Of a stretch of DNA of 57,918 nucleotides, positions 10,775-19,328 are shown piece after piece. The translations under genes and the position numbers were made by a program. Position 1 is the stretch's first letter; the number at the start of each line of letters is the position of its first letter. The notes below the pieces were generated by a model. The model was given only the letters and a program-made list of their open reading frames with translations, made no database searches and was not told the DNA's origin. Source of the stretch: Pinguiococcus pyrenoidosus (taxonomy: Eukaryota; Sar; Pinguiophyceae; Pinguiochrysidales; Pinguiochrysidaceae); the NCBI GenBank assembly GCA_019677205.1, contig JAAMXY010001698.1, positions 1-57,918 on the forward strand. The letters are read 5' to 3'.

Positions 10775-13700
10775 TCAGATATGCCCTTGTGTGATCTGAT
10801 CCGCAACGTTTACGGGGCAGTCACCAGAGAGGACGCAACCCAGGCTGTAGAAGGCGCGATCATTCGGCGTCCGGATAAACTGCTGGAACCTTGTGTGCCA
10901 ATCCCCGGCCATCGAGAAGGGTCCATAGAGATGCGCGTGGTACGTGGACGCGAGGCCTTCGCTGTCCTGGATCCACTTCAGCTGCGATTCGACCGCGTCT
11001 TCAAGAACAGAGATCATCTGCAGATCGTCTTCGAGGAGACCCTCCACGCTGTGCAGCTGCCCCGTGGTTTCCAAAAAGTCCTCCGTGAGCCTCGAGATCG
11101 CGACAAACTTCGCCCGGCGCACCTCCACGATCGTCTGGATGCCAATCAACTTGTCTGGCACCGTCGGATGAAGTGGGTTGTCCACGATGTTGCTGCAGTT
11201 CGCTCTGTTGGTTTGAACCCGATTGGGTATGTCTGGGTCGTTCTCCTCGTAGTTCTCGTCCATGAGTCGAATGCCGCAGACGCCGTCACGATAGTTGCTG
11301 CCCCAGGGCTGCGCCTTCACGCCGGGTACCGACGACGGCGACCAGTACGACGGTTCCGGAACGCGCGGGTCCTGGAATCTCGTGCGCACCGGTGGCGCCC
11401 CTTGGCCACGAACGACCTTGTTCTCATAGGGAGCATTGCAGATGTCGCCATCGCTGTTGTACTCGTTTCGGGGCACGGAGCGCTCCGCTCCCGTCAGGGC
11501 GTCCACACACACCACCTCCCATGGCTGGTCCTCCATCCGCCAGCGCTGCAGGTAGATGTCGTGGTAGTTGTCGTAATCCGGCAGGTAGAAGGCGCGATGG
11601 TAGTTCAGGCCAAAGTTGACACTCCCGTTCTCATCCTTCACGCTTTCCCACATGGGCTGCATCAGCGGCGTCGGCAAGATCATGTGGACGTTGGCGTAGT
11701 ATGTCCGGCCCAAGAAGGCCGCACCGTCGCTGGCCAGAAACACCGTCTGATCGTACGTCTTGTTGCCGTCGGGGTACAGCGAGCGGATGAAGGCGAAGGG
11801 GCCGTTCGGGTAGTAACTCACTGCGACGCCCGCCATGCCCAGCGGCGTCTCGCGACCTTCTACGATCATCCACATGACGTACTGGCTGCTGTTCGCGTTG
11901 TAGACGACCTTCGGCCGCATGGTCGTGAAGTTCTGCCGCGAGCCAAAGACCATGTCGGAGATGTTGGAGTAGTGCAGCTGGATGCCCTCGAACCTCCAAG
12001 TCAAGAGATCAGGAGTGGAGCACGAGATGACGCCTCCGCCGCCCTGCGCCGCAGTGGACAAGGCGTCGTGCTCGCCATACCAGTAGTACCGCCCAGCTTC
12101 GGGGAGGCCATCGGGGAAGGGGGACCAAGCATTGCTCTCATCAGACGTCGTTGCAGAACGATAGTCAAGCGACTCGGCCACCGCAGCACCCCGCGCAAAC
12201 GTCATGTGCCCAGCGAAGAGGCCGCCGGGAAGGCCTCGCGGATGTCCTCGGAGGGCTTTCCTGTCCACGTCGGAGCGGAACGCGACGTGGCCGTCGCCGT
12301 CGAATGGCGCGAGGGTGGAGTTCTCGGTCTGGTACCGGATCCGCCGCGACACATGTGAGGCATGACGTGTCATGGGGTGCCTCGACGTCGCCGGGCCCAA
12401 CTCGCTTGGATCCCAGTCAGACTGATGCGGTCGCTCCATGACCACTTCACTGCTCGTCGCCAACGGGCACCTGGCGCCCATCGTGTAGTCGTCGCCCACA
12501 AGAATCTCGTCGACCCACACGGTACCGGCGGTCGTGCTGTAGAGACCGACTCTCGAGAATCCGCCAATCGCGGAGAAAGGCTCGTGCCGAACGACCTGAA
12601 TGCGCTCGAAGAGCAGGTCGTAGCTCCTCCGCTGCCAGTCGATCAGGATGTCGACTTGGTACCAACGCCGCGCGCGGATGGAAGGGAAAGCGCGTTGTGT
12701 CTCTCGGTCGAAGCTGCGGTCCCCAGGAAAGCTGCGGAAGTTGTGCCCATGCCGCAGGTCGTGCTGCGCCCTCACCCCGAGCGTGACTTCGTTGTTGCGA
12801 TCCGCCGAGTCTTCGATCAGAGCGAAGAGTAGGCCGCTTTGTTGCTTCGGAGAGTCCTCAGTAGGGCTGTTCTCCAGCCGAAAGAAGAAACTCACACGAC
12901 TGGGCTGAGCCGTGTCGTTGAGTACAAACTCGACGCCGTTCTCCTGGAAAGGATCCTTCTTCGAAGTGCCTGACGACGTCCTCGTGGTCTCTTGGGATTC
13001 CATGCGTAGCGCCTTGCGGCTCTCCAGCCCGCCGTGGACTTCCGAGTCGACGCGATAGTGGAGGCCCGTCATCGCGACCGTCTTCGCAGTGCCCCTTTCA
13101 CCAGTTGCTCGAGCCGAGGATCCACCCTCGACGTCGACCGTGCCGTGGACTATGACGCTGGTTGCCGAAAGCAGCACTCGACCTCCGGAGCCGCCGCCAC
13201 CACTTTGGGTCGGCTCTAGAAGAGCAGCGCCGCCGTCGCCACCTTTGGCTGAGATGACGCCTTGGTGGTAGATGTTCCCCCCGGCAGCCACAACCACGGC
13301 TCCCCCGCTCCCGCCGCCGCCGCCCACGAGCGAGGCGTCGTCGCCCGCGTGGCCGTCAACAGAAAGCGCGGCGTTCACTCCGATGGTGATGTCGTTCATC
13401 GCCACGAACTCCATGGCGCCACCAGCCGCTCCGCCGCGCCCCGTCGGCGCAGCGAAGGAGCTGATGCTCTGTACACTCAAGTCGCCCATGGCGCCGCCGC
13501 TGCCACCCAGGAGATCAAGAATTTCATCGTCGTTGTAGGGCGAGGCCGCAGGGTTGTATCCCGCGCCGACGCCACCTCGACCTCCGTAGGATCCACCCGA
13601 ACCTCCAAAGGCAAGTGAGAAGGGCGTCGCCGCCGTGATGGCCCGCTTGTTTATCGCAGATGATTCACTAAAGCCTTGGGTTATGGTCAGCGTCGCGTTG

Positions 13701-16375
13701 TCCCCCAGAAGTCGACTCACGCCCGTCAGGGACGTAAAGTTGCCTTCAACGACAGCCTCGGGCCTGGTGGGCGACACGGGGGACACGTTTCCCAGCTTCG
13801 TCGTTATCAGCACGGTCCAGGTATGGCCGCCTGCCGGACTCGGGCCGTTGTCGCACAAGCCATCGGCGCAGTTGTCGTGGGGGGCCGTGCGCTCCACCTC
13901 TGCATACTCAACATCCGGCAAGGCTTCCAAAGCCTCTCGCACCTGCTCCGCGGCGGAATTCGCGGGGAGACCCCCGGTGAAGTGGCCATTGAAGCCCAGC
14001 GTGAAGTGGCCCCCCAGTCTTTTCCCGTCTTGAATGGTCTCCACCACCACCTGCGCGTCCAAGCCGTGGAGAAAGTTGCGCACCGTCAGCTGCGGCACAT
14101 CCCCCACTGCCGAGACGAAGGTGACCATCCACCGGAAACCACCTTCGTTCCCATGCCGTGTGCGGGTCACGGCGACTCGCCCGACGCCGGGTTCCACATG
14201 TGGATCGGAGCGGTCGATCCCCGGTGCGAGATTGAGGGAGTCTTCCAGTGCCTGGCGCATGTCGTCAGCGCTGACATCGTGCGGTAAGCCACGTGTCGAG
14301 TACGACCGGACCTCCAGCACAAACACGCCGGAGATCTCCTGCCCGGCTCTTGCGCTGGTCGTCACGATCTGAACTTCGTCAACATCTGCCGCGGCCGTCG
14401 TGATCGTCTGAAGCACGACGCGGACCGAGCTGGAGCCGGGGCCATTGATGTTGTTGCTGACGATTGCTCCGAAGCTTGCAACATCGCCGAGCAGAAGGTC
14501 GCGGGGTGCCTGCAAACGATCCCGAGCGTCGCGCGCCACCGAGAAGCCTCCTGGGAAGCCGCCAAGCTCTGCTGGAGCGCCGAAGAAGGAGCAGTTGAGA
14601 GTCATCGAGGAGCGACTCAGGAGTACCAGAGGTCGCTGGCCCGTCACGTTGACTACCACCTTGTCGTCGAGAGCGACGCTGTCGAAGGCGAAGACGGCGG
14701 CTTCCGTCCCGAACTGCGTCCGCGCTACAGCTCCCACGGCGGAGATGGCGCCCTGCAAAGTCACCGACGACGTGTTGAAGAGCAGCTCGCATGGCGTCTG
14801 CGCACACTGCGACGCACGGAGATTGCTTAGTATATCCATCAAGAAGTCGCGCTCTCGTTCCAGAGCGATCATCTTCTCTGTCATAGCGGCGTCGACGTCA
14901 AGCCGAGCGCGACGCGTGGCGTCCAGGAGCGCCGTCTCCCGATTCTCGGTTGCCCAGGCGATCGATGCATTCAGGAATCGGAGGTGCTCTTCCAGATCCG
15001 CCATGTCGGCGTCCTTCAGACGCTGGTGCAGCACGAGGCCGCTGTTGTTGGCCGACATCGTTGGAATCGACGGACCTAGCGGTGCATAGGCAAAGGGATG
15101 GAAATGGGCACCAGCTGGTGCCACGTCGGACTGCCGCCGCGTCTGAGCACCGGAGGGGTACCAGCCGTAAGTGCCGCTCCGAAAATCTTCAAAGTCGGCG
15201 ACGAGCGGCACCTCATGGTGGACCCCTCGTGAGAACGCCGCTTGGAAATGCGATACGAAGCGCTCTCGGGACTGGTACTCTACTCTTCCACGCGCGCATA
15301 CTTGCGTGCTCTTGCACCTCTCGGCACGACCTTGTCGTCCAGGCCACACGCCATAGCCCAGAAAGTCGTCGCGACGCCGAGGTGTGCCCCCTTGACCCGA
15401 CAGACCCCACGTCGGGTCGGTGCGGACCGTCACGTTTCCGGCGTACAAGGCGCTGCTGTGGTCTCGGATCTGCTTCTGCAGGTCCATGAGCGCGCAGGTG
15501 ATGGTTGGCTCGCACGGAGCAACGCCGGCGTTTGGGAACGAGCACGTGTGGTTGTCAGGATGGACCAGCACGACGTCGTCGCAGGATGCCGCACTGGGGA
15601 TCAGGCGGAAATGCACGAGCACGGCGTCCACCGCCGCTCTCTTCACGAAGATCAAGTCCACTCGACTGAGGCTCACTCGCAGCGCCCTCGCGAGATCCTC
15701 TTCAAAGAGGGATTCAAACTCGCAGAACGGCTCTTGAGTACGCGTGGCGTCCGAGCAGTATTGAAGTGCCCCGTGGTTGAGGAAGCCGTCCTCCCCTACC
15801 AGCTCGCCTCCTACCACCTCGATGCTGTACTTCAGCGCGAGGGACGCGTCCCATGAGATGGCGAAGATACCGAAGGCCTGGTCGGTGCGGTTGGTCACGC
15901 CGCCCTGGTACAGTGAAGACGTCGGGTCTTGCGCCTGGCGAGACAGGTCATGCACGACATCGACGAGCGGCGATTCGGAGGCCGTCGCGCCGGACGCGTC
16001 TCTTTCCAGCACGCGGAACTGAACGATGACGTTGGAGTGCTCCGCGTCGTAGTCTTGATGCCCAGGCGAGATGTCGATGACGAAGATACGAGAGAAGCTC
16101 ACGTCGGTGGCGTTGCCGATATCCATCACGAACTGCGTCTTGAAGGTCTCCACCGAGATGACTCTGCCCAAGAACAGGTCGCGCACAAGATGCTGTCCTG
16201 GACCGGCGAGGGCCGAGTAGTTCACTTTGATGTTGAGGTCTACAAAGTCCAGCACATCCACAAGCACCGCTGTGTTCCCCCTTCCTCCCTGGATGCATGC
16301 CAAGAGCAGGCAGACTAACGGCAGTATCCGCCTGGCGCGGATCATCTCCGTGGTCGCTCCAGCACCATCCGCCAT
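10775..16375 (-). CDS. Large secreted multidomain protein with GH43-like propeller
   Basis: One intronless frame of 1866 residues begins with a signal peptide (hydrophobic core ILPLVCLLLACIQG, residues about 17-30). Regions in order: an N-terminal part of unknown type; a predicted coiled coil (about 445-515); two or three beta-type repeats with GxFxL, ALExL and WxVxF positions (about 678-878); a Gly-rich stretch (about 918-1058) with GGSGG and GGGGGSGG runs; a concanavalin/laminin-G-like region ending in VWVDEILVG (about 1130-1290); and a C-terminal part resembling GH43 galactanases (from about 1420). The last shows YYWYGEHDAL, STPDLLTWRFEG, MRPKVVYNANSSQYVMWM, GVAVSYYPNGPF and YDQTVFLASDGAAFLGRTYY. 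Such enzymes cut galactan side chains. Catalytic acids are not securely assignable by eye. Many NxS/T sites fit secretion. The role is probably cell-surface or extracellular-matrix glycan binding or cleavage. The gene's size and lack of introns are unusual for this window. Confidence 0.78.
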   Translation of the reverse strand: MADGAGATTEMIRARRILPLVCLLLACIQGGRGNTAVLVDVLDFVDLNIKVNYSALAGPGQHLVRDLFLGRVISVETFKTQFVMDIGNATDVSFSRIFVIDISPGHQDYDAEHSNVIVQFRVLERDASGATASESPLVDVVHDLSRQAQDPTSSLYQGGVTNRTDQAFGIFAISWDASLALKYSIEVVGGELVGEDGFLNHGALQYCSDATRTQEPFCEFESLFEEDLARALRVSLSRVDLIFVKRAAVDAVLVHFRLIPSAASCDDVVLVHPDNHTCSFPNAGVAPCEPTITCALMDLQKQIRDHSSALYAGNVTVRTDPTWGLSGQGGTPRRRDDFLGYGVWPGRQGRAERCKSTQVCARGRVEYQSRERFVSHFQAAFSRGVHHEVPLVADFEDFRSGTYGWYPSGAQTRRQSDVAPAGAHFHPFAYAPLGPSIPTMSANNSGLVLHQRLKDADMADLEEHLRFLNASIAWATENRETALLDATRRARLDVDAAMTEKMIALERERDFLMDILSNLRASQCAQTPCELLFNTSSVTLQGAISAVGAVARTQFGTEAAVFAFDSVALDDKVVVNVTGQRPLVLLSRSSMTLNCSFFGAPAELGGFPGGFSVARDARDRLQAPRDLLLGDVASFGAIVSNNINGPGSSSVRVVLQTITTAAADVDEVQIVTTSARAGQEISGVFVLEVRSYSTRGLPHDVSADDMRQALEDSLNLAPGIDRSDPHVEPGVGRVAVTRTRHGNEGGFRWMVTFVSAVGDVPQLTVRNFLHGLDAQVVVETIQDGKRLGGHFTLGFNGHFTGGLPANSAAEQVREALEALPDVEYAEVERTAPHDNCADGLCDNGPSPAGGHTWTVLITTKLGNVSPVSPTRPEAVVEGNFTSLTGVSRLLGDNATLTITQGFSESSAINKRAITAATPFSLAFGGSGGSYGGRGGVGAGYNPAASPYNDDEILDLLGGSGGAMGDLSVQSISSFAAPTGRGGAAGGAMEFVAMNDITIGVNAALSVDGHAGDDASLVGGGGGSGGAVVVAAGGNIYHQGVISAKGGDGGAALLEPTQSGGGGSGGRVLLSATSVIVHGTVDVEGGSSARATGERGTAKTVAMTGLHYRVDSEVHGGLESRKALRMESQETTRTSSGTSKKDPFQENGVEFVLNDTAQPSRVSFFFRLENSPTEDSPKQQSGLLFALIEDSADRNNEVTLGVRAQHDLRHGHNFRSFPGDRSFDRETQRAFPSIRARRWYQVDILIDWQRRSYDLLFERIQVVRHEPFSAIGGFSRVGLYSTTAGTVWVDEILVGDDYTMGARCPLATSSEVVMERPHQSDWDPSELGPATSRHPMTRHASHVSRRIRYQTENSTLAPFDGDGHVAFRSDVDRKALRGHPRGLPGGLFAGHMTFARGAAVAESLDYRSATTSDESNAWSPFPDGLPEAGRYYWYGEHDALSTAAQGGGGVISCSTPDLLTWRFEGIQLHYSNISDMVFGSRQNFTTMRPKVVYNANSSQYVMWMIVEGRETPLGMAGVAVSYYPNGPFAFIRSLYPDGNKTYDQTVFLASDGAAFLGRTYYANVHMILPTPLMQPMWESVKDENGSVNFGLNYHRAFYLPDYDNYHDIYLQRWRMEDQPWEVVCVDALTGAERSVPRNEYNSDGDICNAPYENKVVRGQGAPPVRTRFQDPRVPEPSYWSPSSVPGVKAQPWGSNYRDGVCGIRLMDENYEENDPDIPNRVQTNRANCSNIVDNPLHPTVPDKLIGIQTIVEVRRAKFVAISRLTEDFLETTGQLHSVEGLLEDDLQMISVLEDAVESQLKWIQDSEGLASTYHAHLYGPFSMAGDWHTRFQQFIRTPNDRAFYSLGCVLSGDCPVNVADQITQGHI

Positions 16376-16900
16376 CTAGACAGGCTTCCATGTGTCATCT
16401 GCCGATGCGGAAGGGGCCGCTTCTGCTGGGCAACCGCTTCAATCGCTCACGCGACAGCTGCCCTGGTCGTGACGGAGATGCATCCATGTGAGTCTTCCTG
16501 GATGCCAAGATGTCGCGCATTCTGGTGCCAACGCTTCAGAAGAACGGCTGGACGCCGCCCAGATCTCAAGTATACGACCAACGAAGAAGTCCGGGGCGTG
16601 GGAGAGCCACTTCCTTTGGACCCTCAACATCTCTCCCGCCTCCCGACGTCGTCTCTGTCCCGATCTCCCCTTCAGTTTCGCTTTCCGGTTGAAACGCGAA
16701 CCTTCGAAATCGACGGTCTCTACCATAGGATACATAGGAGTTGGTTCCCCGCGAGGTCACGGAGTGGTCGGCAGAGGATTATTGTTGTACTAAAGCAAAC
16801 ACGCCCTCGACGGTCCGCACGGTGCCGTCGCTCGTCGCTCGGCGCTCGTCGGTGCTGACAAGTACAGCGATGCTGCCACAGTAGCAGGCCATCTGCAAGC
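16376..16900. promoter_or_regulatory. Divergent promoter interval
   Basis: These 525 bases lie between the start codons of the large secreted-protein gene (-) and the ABHD17-like gene (+). The short open frames on both strands are unrelated to known proteins. I see no gene and no clear regulatory element. Confidence 0.45.
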
Positions 16901-18106
16901 ATGGGTGCCGCCCTTCAGGGCGTCGTGTTCCAACCGCCTCACTATGTGCCTGCAAGGGGCATGAGTATTTTCTGGCTCCCCAGGAGAATTGTTGGTAGGG
17001 CCTGTCTTTCGTTCCATGTGGGAGACCACGCTGCGGTGCGGGGTTCAGTAACCATTTTTCGACCGCTTGAAGTCAAAGGAGAGATCGTGGACTACGAAAT
17101 CCCGGCGTACTTCGTAGACAACGACGCGGAGCTCACCATCCTCTTCAGGTAGACTTGACGGACCTGTGTTCTGGAGGCACGTAGCTCAGTTGCTCTTGCT
17201 CTTGCTCTTACGCAGCCACGGCAATGCAGAGGATCTGGGCCACACTTTCACATGGTTTCAAGAGCTTTCCGAGACTCTCCGGGTGAACTTTATGGCGTAC
17301 GACTACACAGGTATGGCGAAGGATGCCCAAAACGATCAGCTGGTTTCTCGTGTTCCCTCCTCGCGAGCGCTGAACACCCCCTGTGGCAGGGTATGGAATA
17401 TCGCGAGCACGCCTCGCAATCGAAAGACCGGACTTGCCTCTTCTTGATCCGAAGGAGGGTGCGTCCGACTCTGACACTCAACGGCTTCCCCTGTTTGCCG
17501 CTCTGCTAATGCTGTCGTCGCACAGCCTGCTGCTACCTTGACATCGATACAGCTTTCGAGTACCTGATCCACCAGCGGGGGATACCGTCCGAGCAGATCA
17601 TCCTCTTTGGGAGGTCACTGGGATCCGGCCCTTCCTGCTACATGGCCCAGAAGTGCGCTCACGAAGGCATTCCCTTGGGCGGCTTGCTGTTGCAGAGCCC
17701 GCTGCTCAGCGTTTTCAGGGTCAGCTTCAACTTTCGCTTCACCCTGCCTGGGGACATGTTCCCCAACATAGATCGCATCGGGGATGTGCGGACCCCCGTT
17801 TTCATCATGCACGGCACGGATGACCAGATTGTGCCGCTTTGGCATGCGCAAGGGTTGCAGCGGAAGGTGCCGGCGAGATACAAGACGAAGCCAGCTTGGG
17901 TGCGGCGAGCGGGACATAATAATCTCGAGCTGCTGCTGCACACGGACAAACTGCTAACGCCGCTGCTCAAGGACTTCTTGAGGACGGCCCGGTCGTTTCA
18001 GTCGACTTTGGAAGACGAAGAAGGCACGGAGGAGGAGAAGGAGCTGGCGGTCTTGCAGAGCAAGCACGCGCACTTCAGCACAAGCCCCCTTTACGAAATG
18101 ACTTGA
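16901..18106 (+). CDS. ABHD17: ABHD17-like alpha/beta hydrolase
   Basis: Four exons join in phase: 16901-17148, 17216-17310, 17390-17458 and 17526-18106, giving about 330 residues. The small third exon restores the conserved DYTGYG turn, which supports the splice model. The oxyanion strand ends in LFSHGNAEDLG. The nucleophile is the Ser in GRSLGSG, the acid is the Asp in HGTDDQIVP and the His is in GAGHNNLEL. In animals ABHD17 enzymes remove palmitate from membrane proteins such as Ras, using a Cys-rich N-terminus for membrane attachment. That Cys cluster is not seen here, so localisation is open. The C-terminal extension is acidic (EDEEGTEEEKE). The 3' end is next to a small assembly gap. 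Confidence 0.88.
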
Positions 18107-18123
18107 TTATGAGTAGTGCTCTT

Positions 18124-18132
18124 NNNNNNNNN
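18124..18132. other. Assembly gap (9 N) followed by eight or more G
   Basis: Nine unknown bases are followed by a G run (18133-18140). The gap lies between the stop codons of two convergent genes and probably reflects failed sequencing of a homopolymer. No coding sequence appears to be lost. Confidence 0.95.
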
Positions 18133-18169
18133 GGGGGGGGGCACCACCCTTTGATGCCGCGAGGCTCCG

Positions 18170-18697
18170 TTAAAATCCATGGGCAAGGGGCGGCTCCAAA
18201 AACTCCTCCAGGTCGTCCTGTACATCCAGTGCGATGTGCAGCACCTGCCTCTTCTGGCAGGCGTTGTGCAAGTACCCTTCGTGCATGCGGATGTGCTCCG
18301 CCCAGGCGTTGCGGCGCACGGTGGGGCGCACGCTCTCCAGGCGAGCCAACATCGTGGCATTCTCCTGCTTTATCCTCCGAGCGCAGCGCTCTCGGAACGG
18401 CTCGTGCAGGTTCTGGCTGCGATGCGTGCCCGGCGTTGGCGCCGTCTTGACGCGGCGTCGCTGGTACTCCATGCGCTTGAGCAGCGTGGCGTTGTCGCGC
18501 GCGATCTCGCGACGCCGCGTGCTCTCCAGTCTCTGGCGGCGCGACGGGCCGTTGGGCGGCGAGATGTCCACCGGCTGGGTGCTGAGCGTCGGCGTCGCCC
18601 GGCGCAGCTGCTTGAGGTGCAGCCGCTTCCGCCGCGAGAGCACTTTGGCCTCGATGACTTCGTTGCTCACGGCCATACAGCGCCGCGCTCGGTCCAT
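18170..18697 (-). CDS. CFAP97/Hemingway-domain-like protein (probable axonemal factor)
   Basis: The C-terminal part holds two copies of the motif Ile-x-x-Asp/Glu-Asn-x-x-Met/Leu-Leu-x-Arg-Met/Leu: first ARDNATLLKRM, then KQENATMLARLESVRP, followed by a Trp and a Tyr-x-x-Asn. This is the pattern of the KIAA1430/CFAP97 family, found in ciliary and sperm-tail proteins. The protein is basic and helical. I begin at the ATG at 18697 because its context (CAACCATGG) is strong. The same frame stays open upstream to 18838 without another ATG, so an upstream exon may exist. The assignment rests on a short motif and is moderate. IFT172 elsewhere in the window shows that cilia are present. Confidence 0.55.
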   Translation of the reverse strand: MDRARRCMAVSNEVIEAKVLSRRKRLHLKQLRRATPTLSTQPVDISPPNGPSRRQRLESTRRREIARDNATLLKRMEYQRRRVKTAPTPGTHRSQNLHEPFRERCARRIKQENATMLARLESVRPTVRRNAWAEHIRMHEGYLHNACQKRQVLHIALDVQDDLEEFLEPPLAHGF

Positions 18698-18838
18698 GGT
18701 TGCGATAGCCAACACGCTCTCGTCCTCGTGGTGCGGCGGAGAGTCCGAAGAAGCGCGCTTGGCTTCAGGGACGGGCGTTGCGTTATGTCCGCGTTTCCTT
18801 GCTTCGGTTTCGGAAACGGCCGTTGGAGTCCAAAGCAC

Positions 18839-19225
18839 GCCCGTGACTGGACGGATCCTCGGCAGACGCGTTGGCGGTGCTGTAGAGCGCCGCTCTAAGG
18901 GGTGTTTGGAGTGACGACGATGAAACAGCGAAAACCGAAGCCTGGGGCGTCCGTCTGTCCCGTGCGTGGCATGCTGCTTCTGGGGCGGCGGAGCCAGCTT
19001 TGGCCGGTCGCGTGGCCCAGTGGAGCGAGGCCTGCTCGAAACCTCTAGGAATGCAGCTCAGTGGGGTCACTTCTGTTGCGCGGATGGATGAGGGAGGCGA
19101 GGGAGGATCGACGGTCTCATGGAAAGAACGGGAAGAATGAGAGGAGAGGAAACGAAATGCAACGAGAGAGACGGGCGAGGACTTTTTGCTCCAGTGTTTG
19201 TAGATATCCAAAAATCTTATTCCAA

Positions 19226-19277
<52 letters not shown>

Positions 19278-19328
19278 GCCACCACCACCATCAAGAAGAT
19301 CCTACTTCGCATGTGGTCACCGCCACTT
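18839..19328. other. Gene-free interval with a CAT microsatellite
   Basis: This holds the 5' region of the CFAP97-like gene and the 3' region of the glutathione reductase gene, both on the minus strand. The only distinct structure is the trinucleotide repeat annotated separately. The open frame with a His run that crosses it is a product of the repeat. Confidence 0.55.
19226..19277. repeat. (CAT)n microsatellite
   Basis: About 17 near-perfect CAT units sit about 50 bases past the stop codon of the glutathione reductase gene, so probably in its 3' UTR or in the spacer. It reads as poly-His or poly-Ile in two frames, with no supporting gene. Confidence 0.95.

Noticed and set aside
10730-12358. 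542-codon plus-strand frame opposite the large secreted-protein gene
   Set aside because: It is the complementary shadow of the GH43-like part. The minus-strand frame is more than three times longer and has family motifs.
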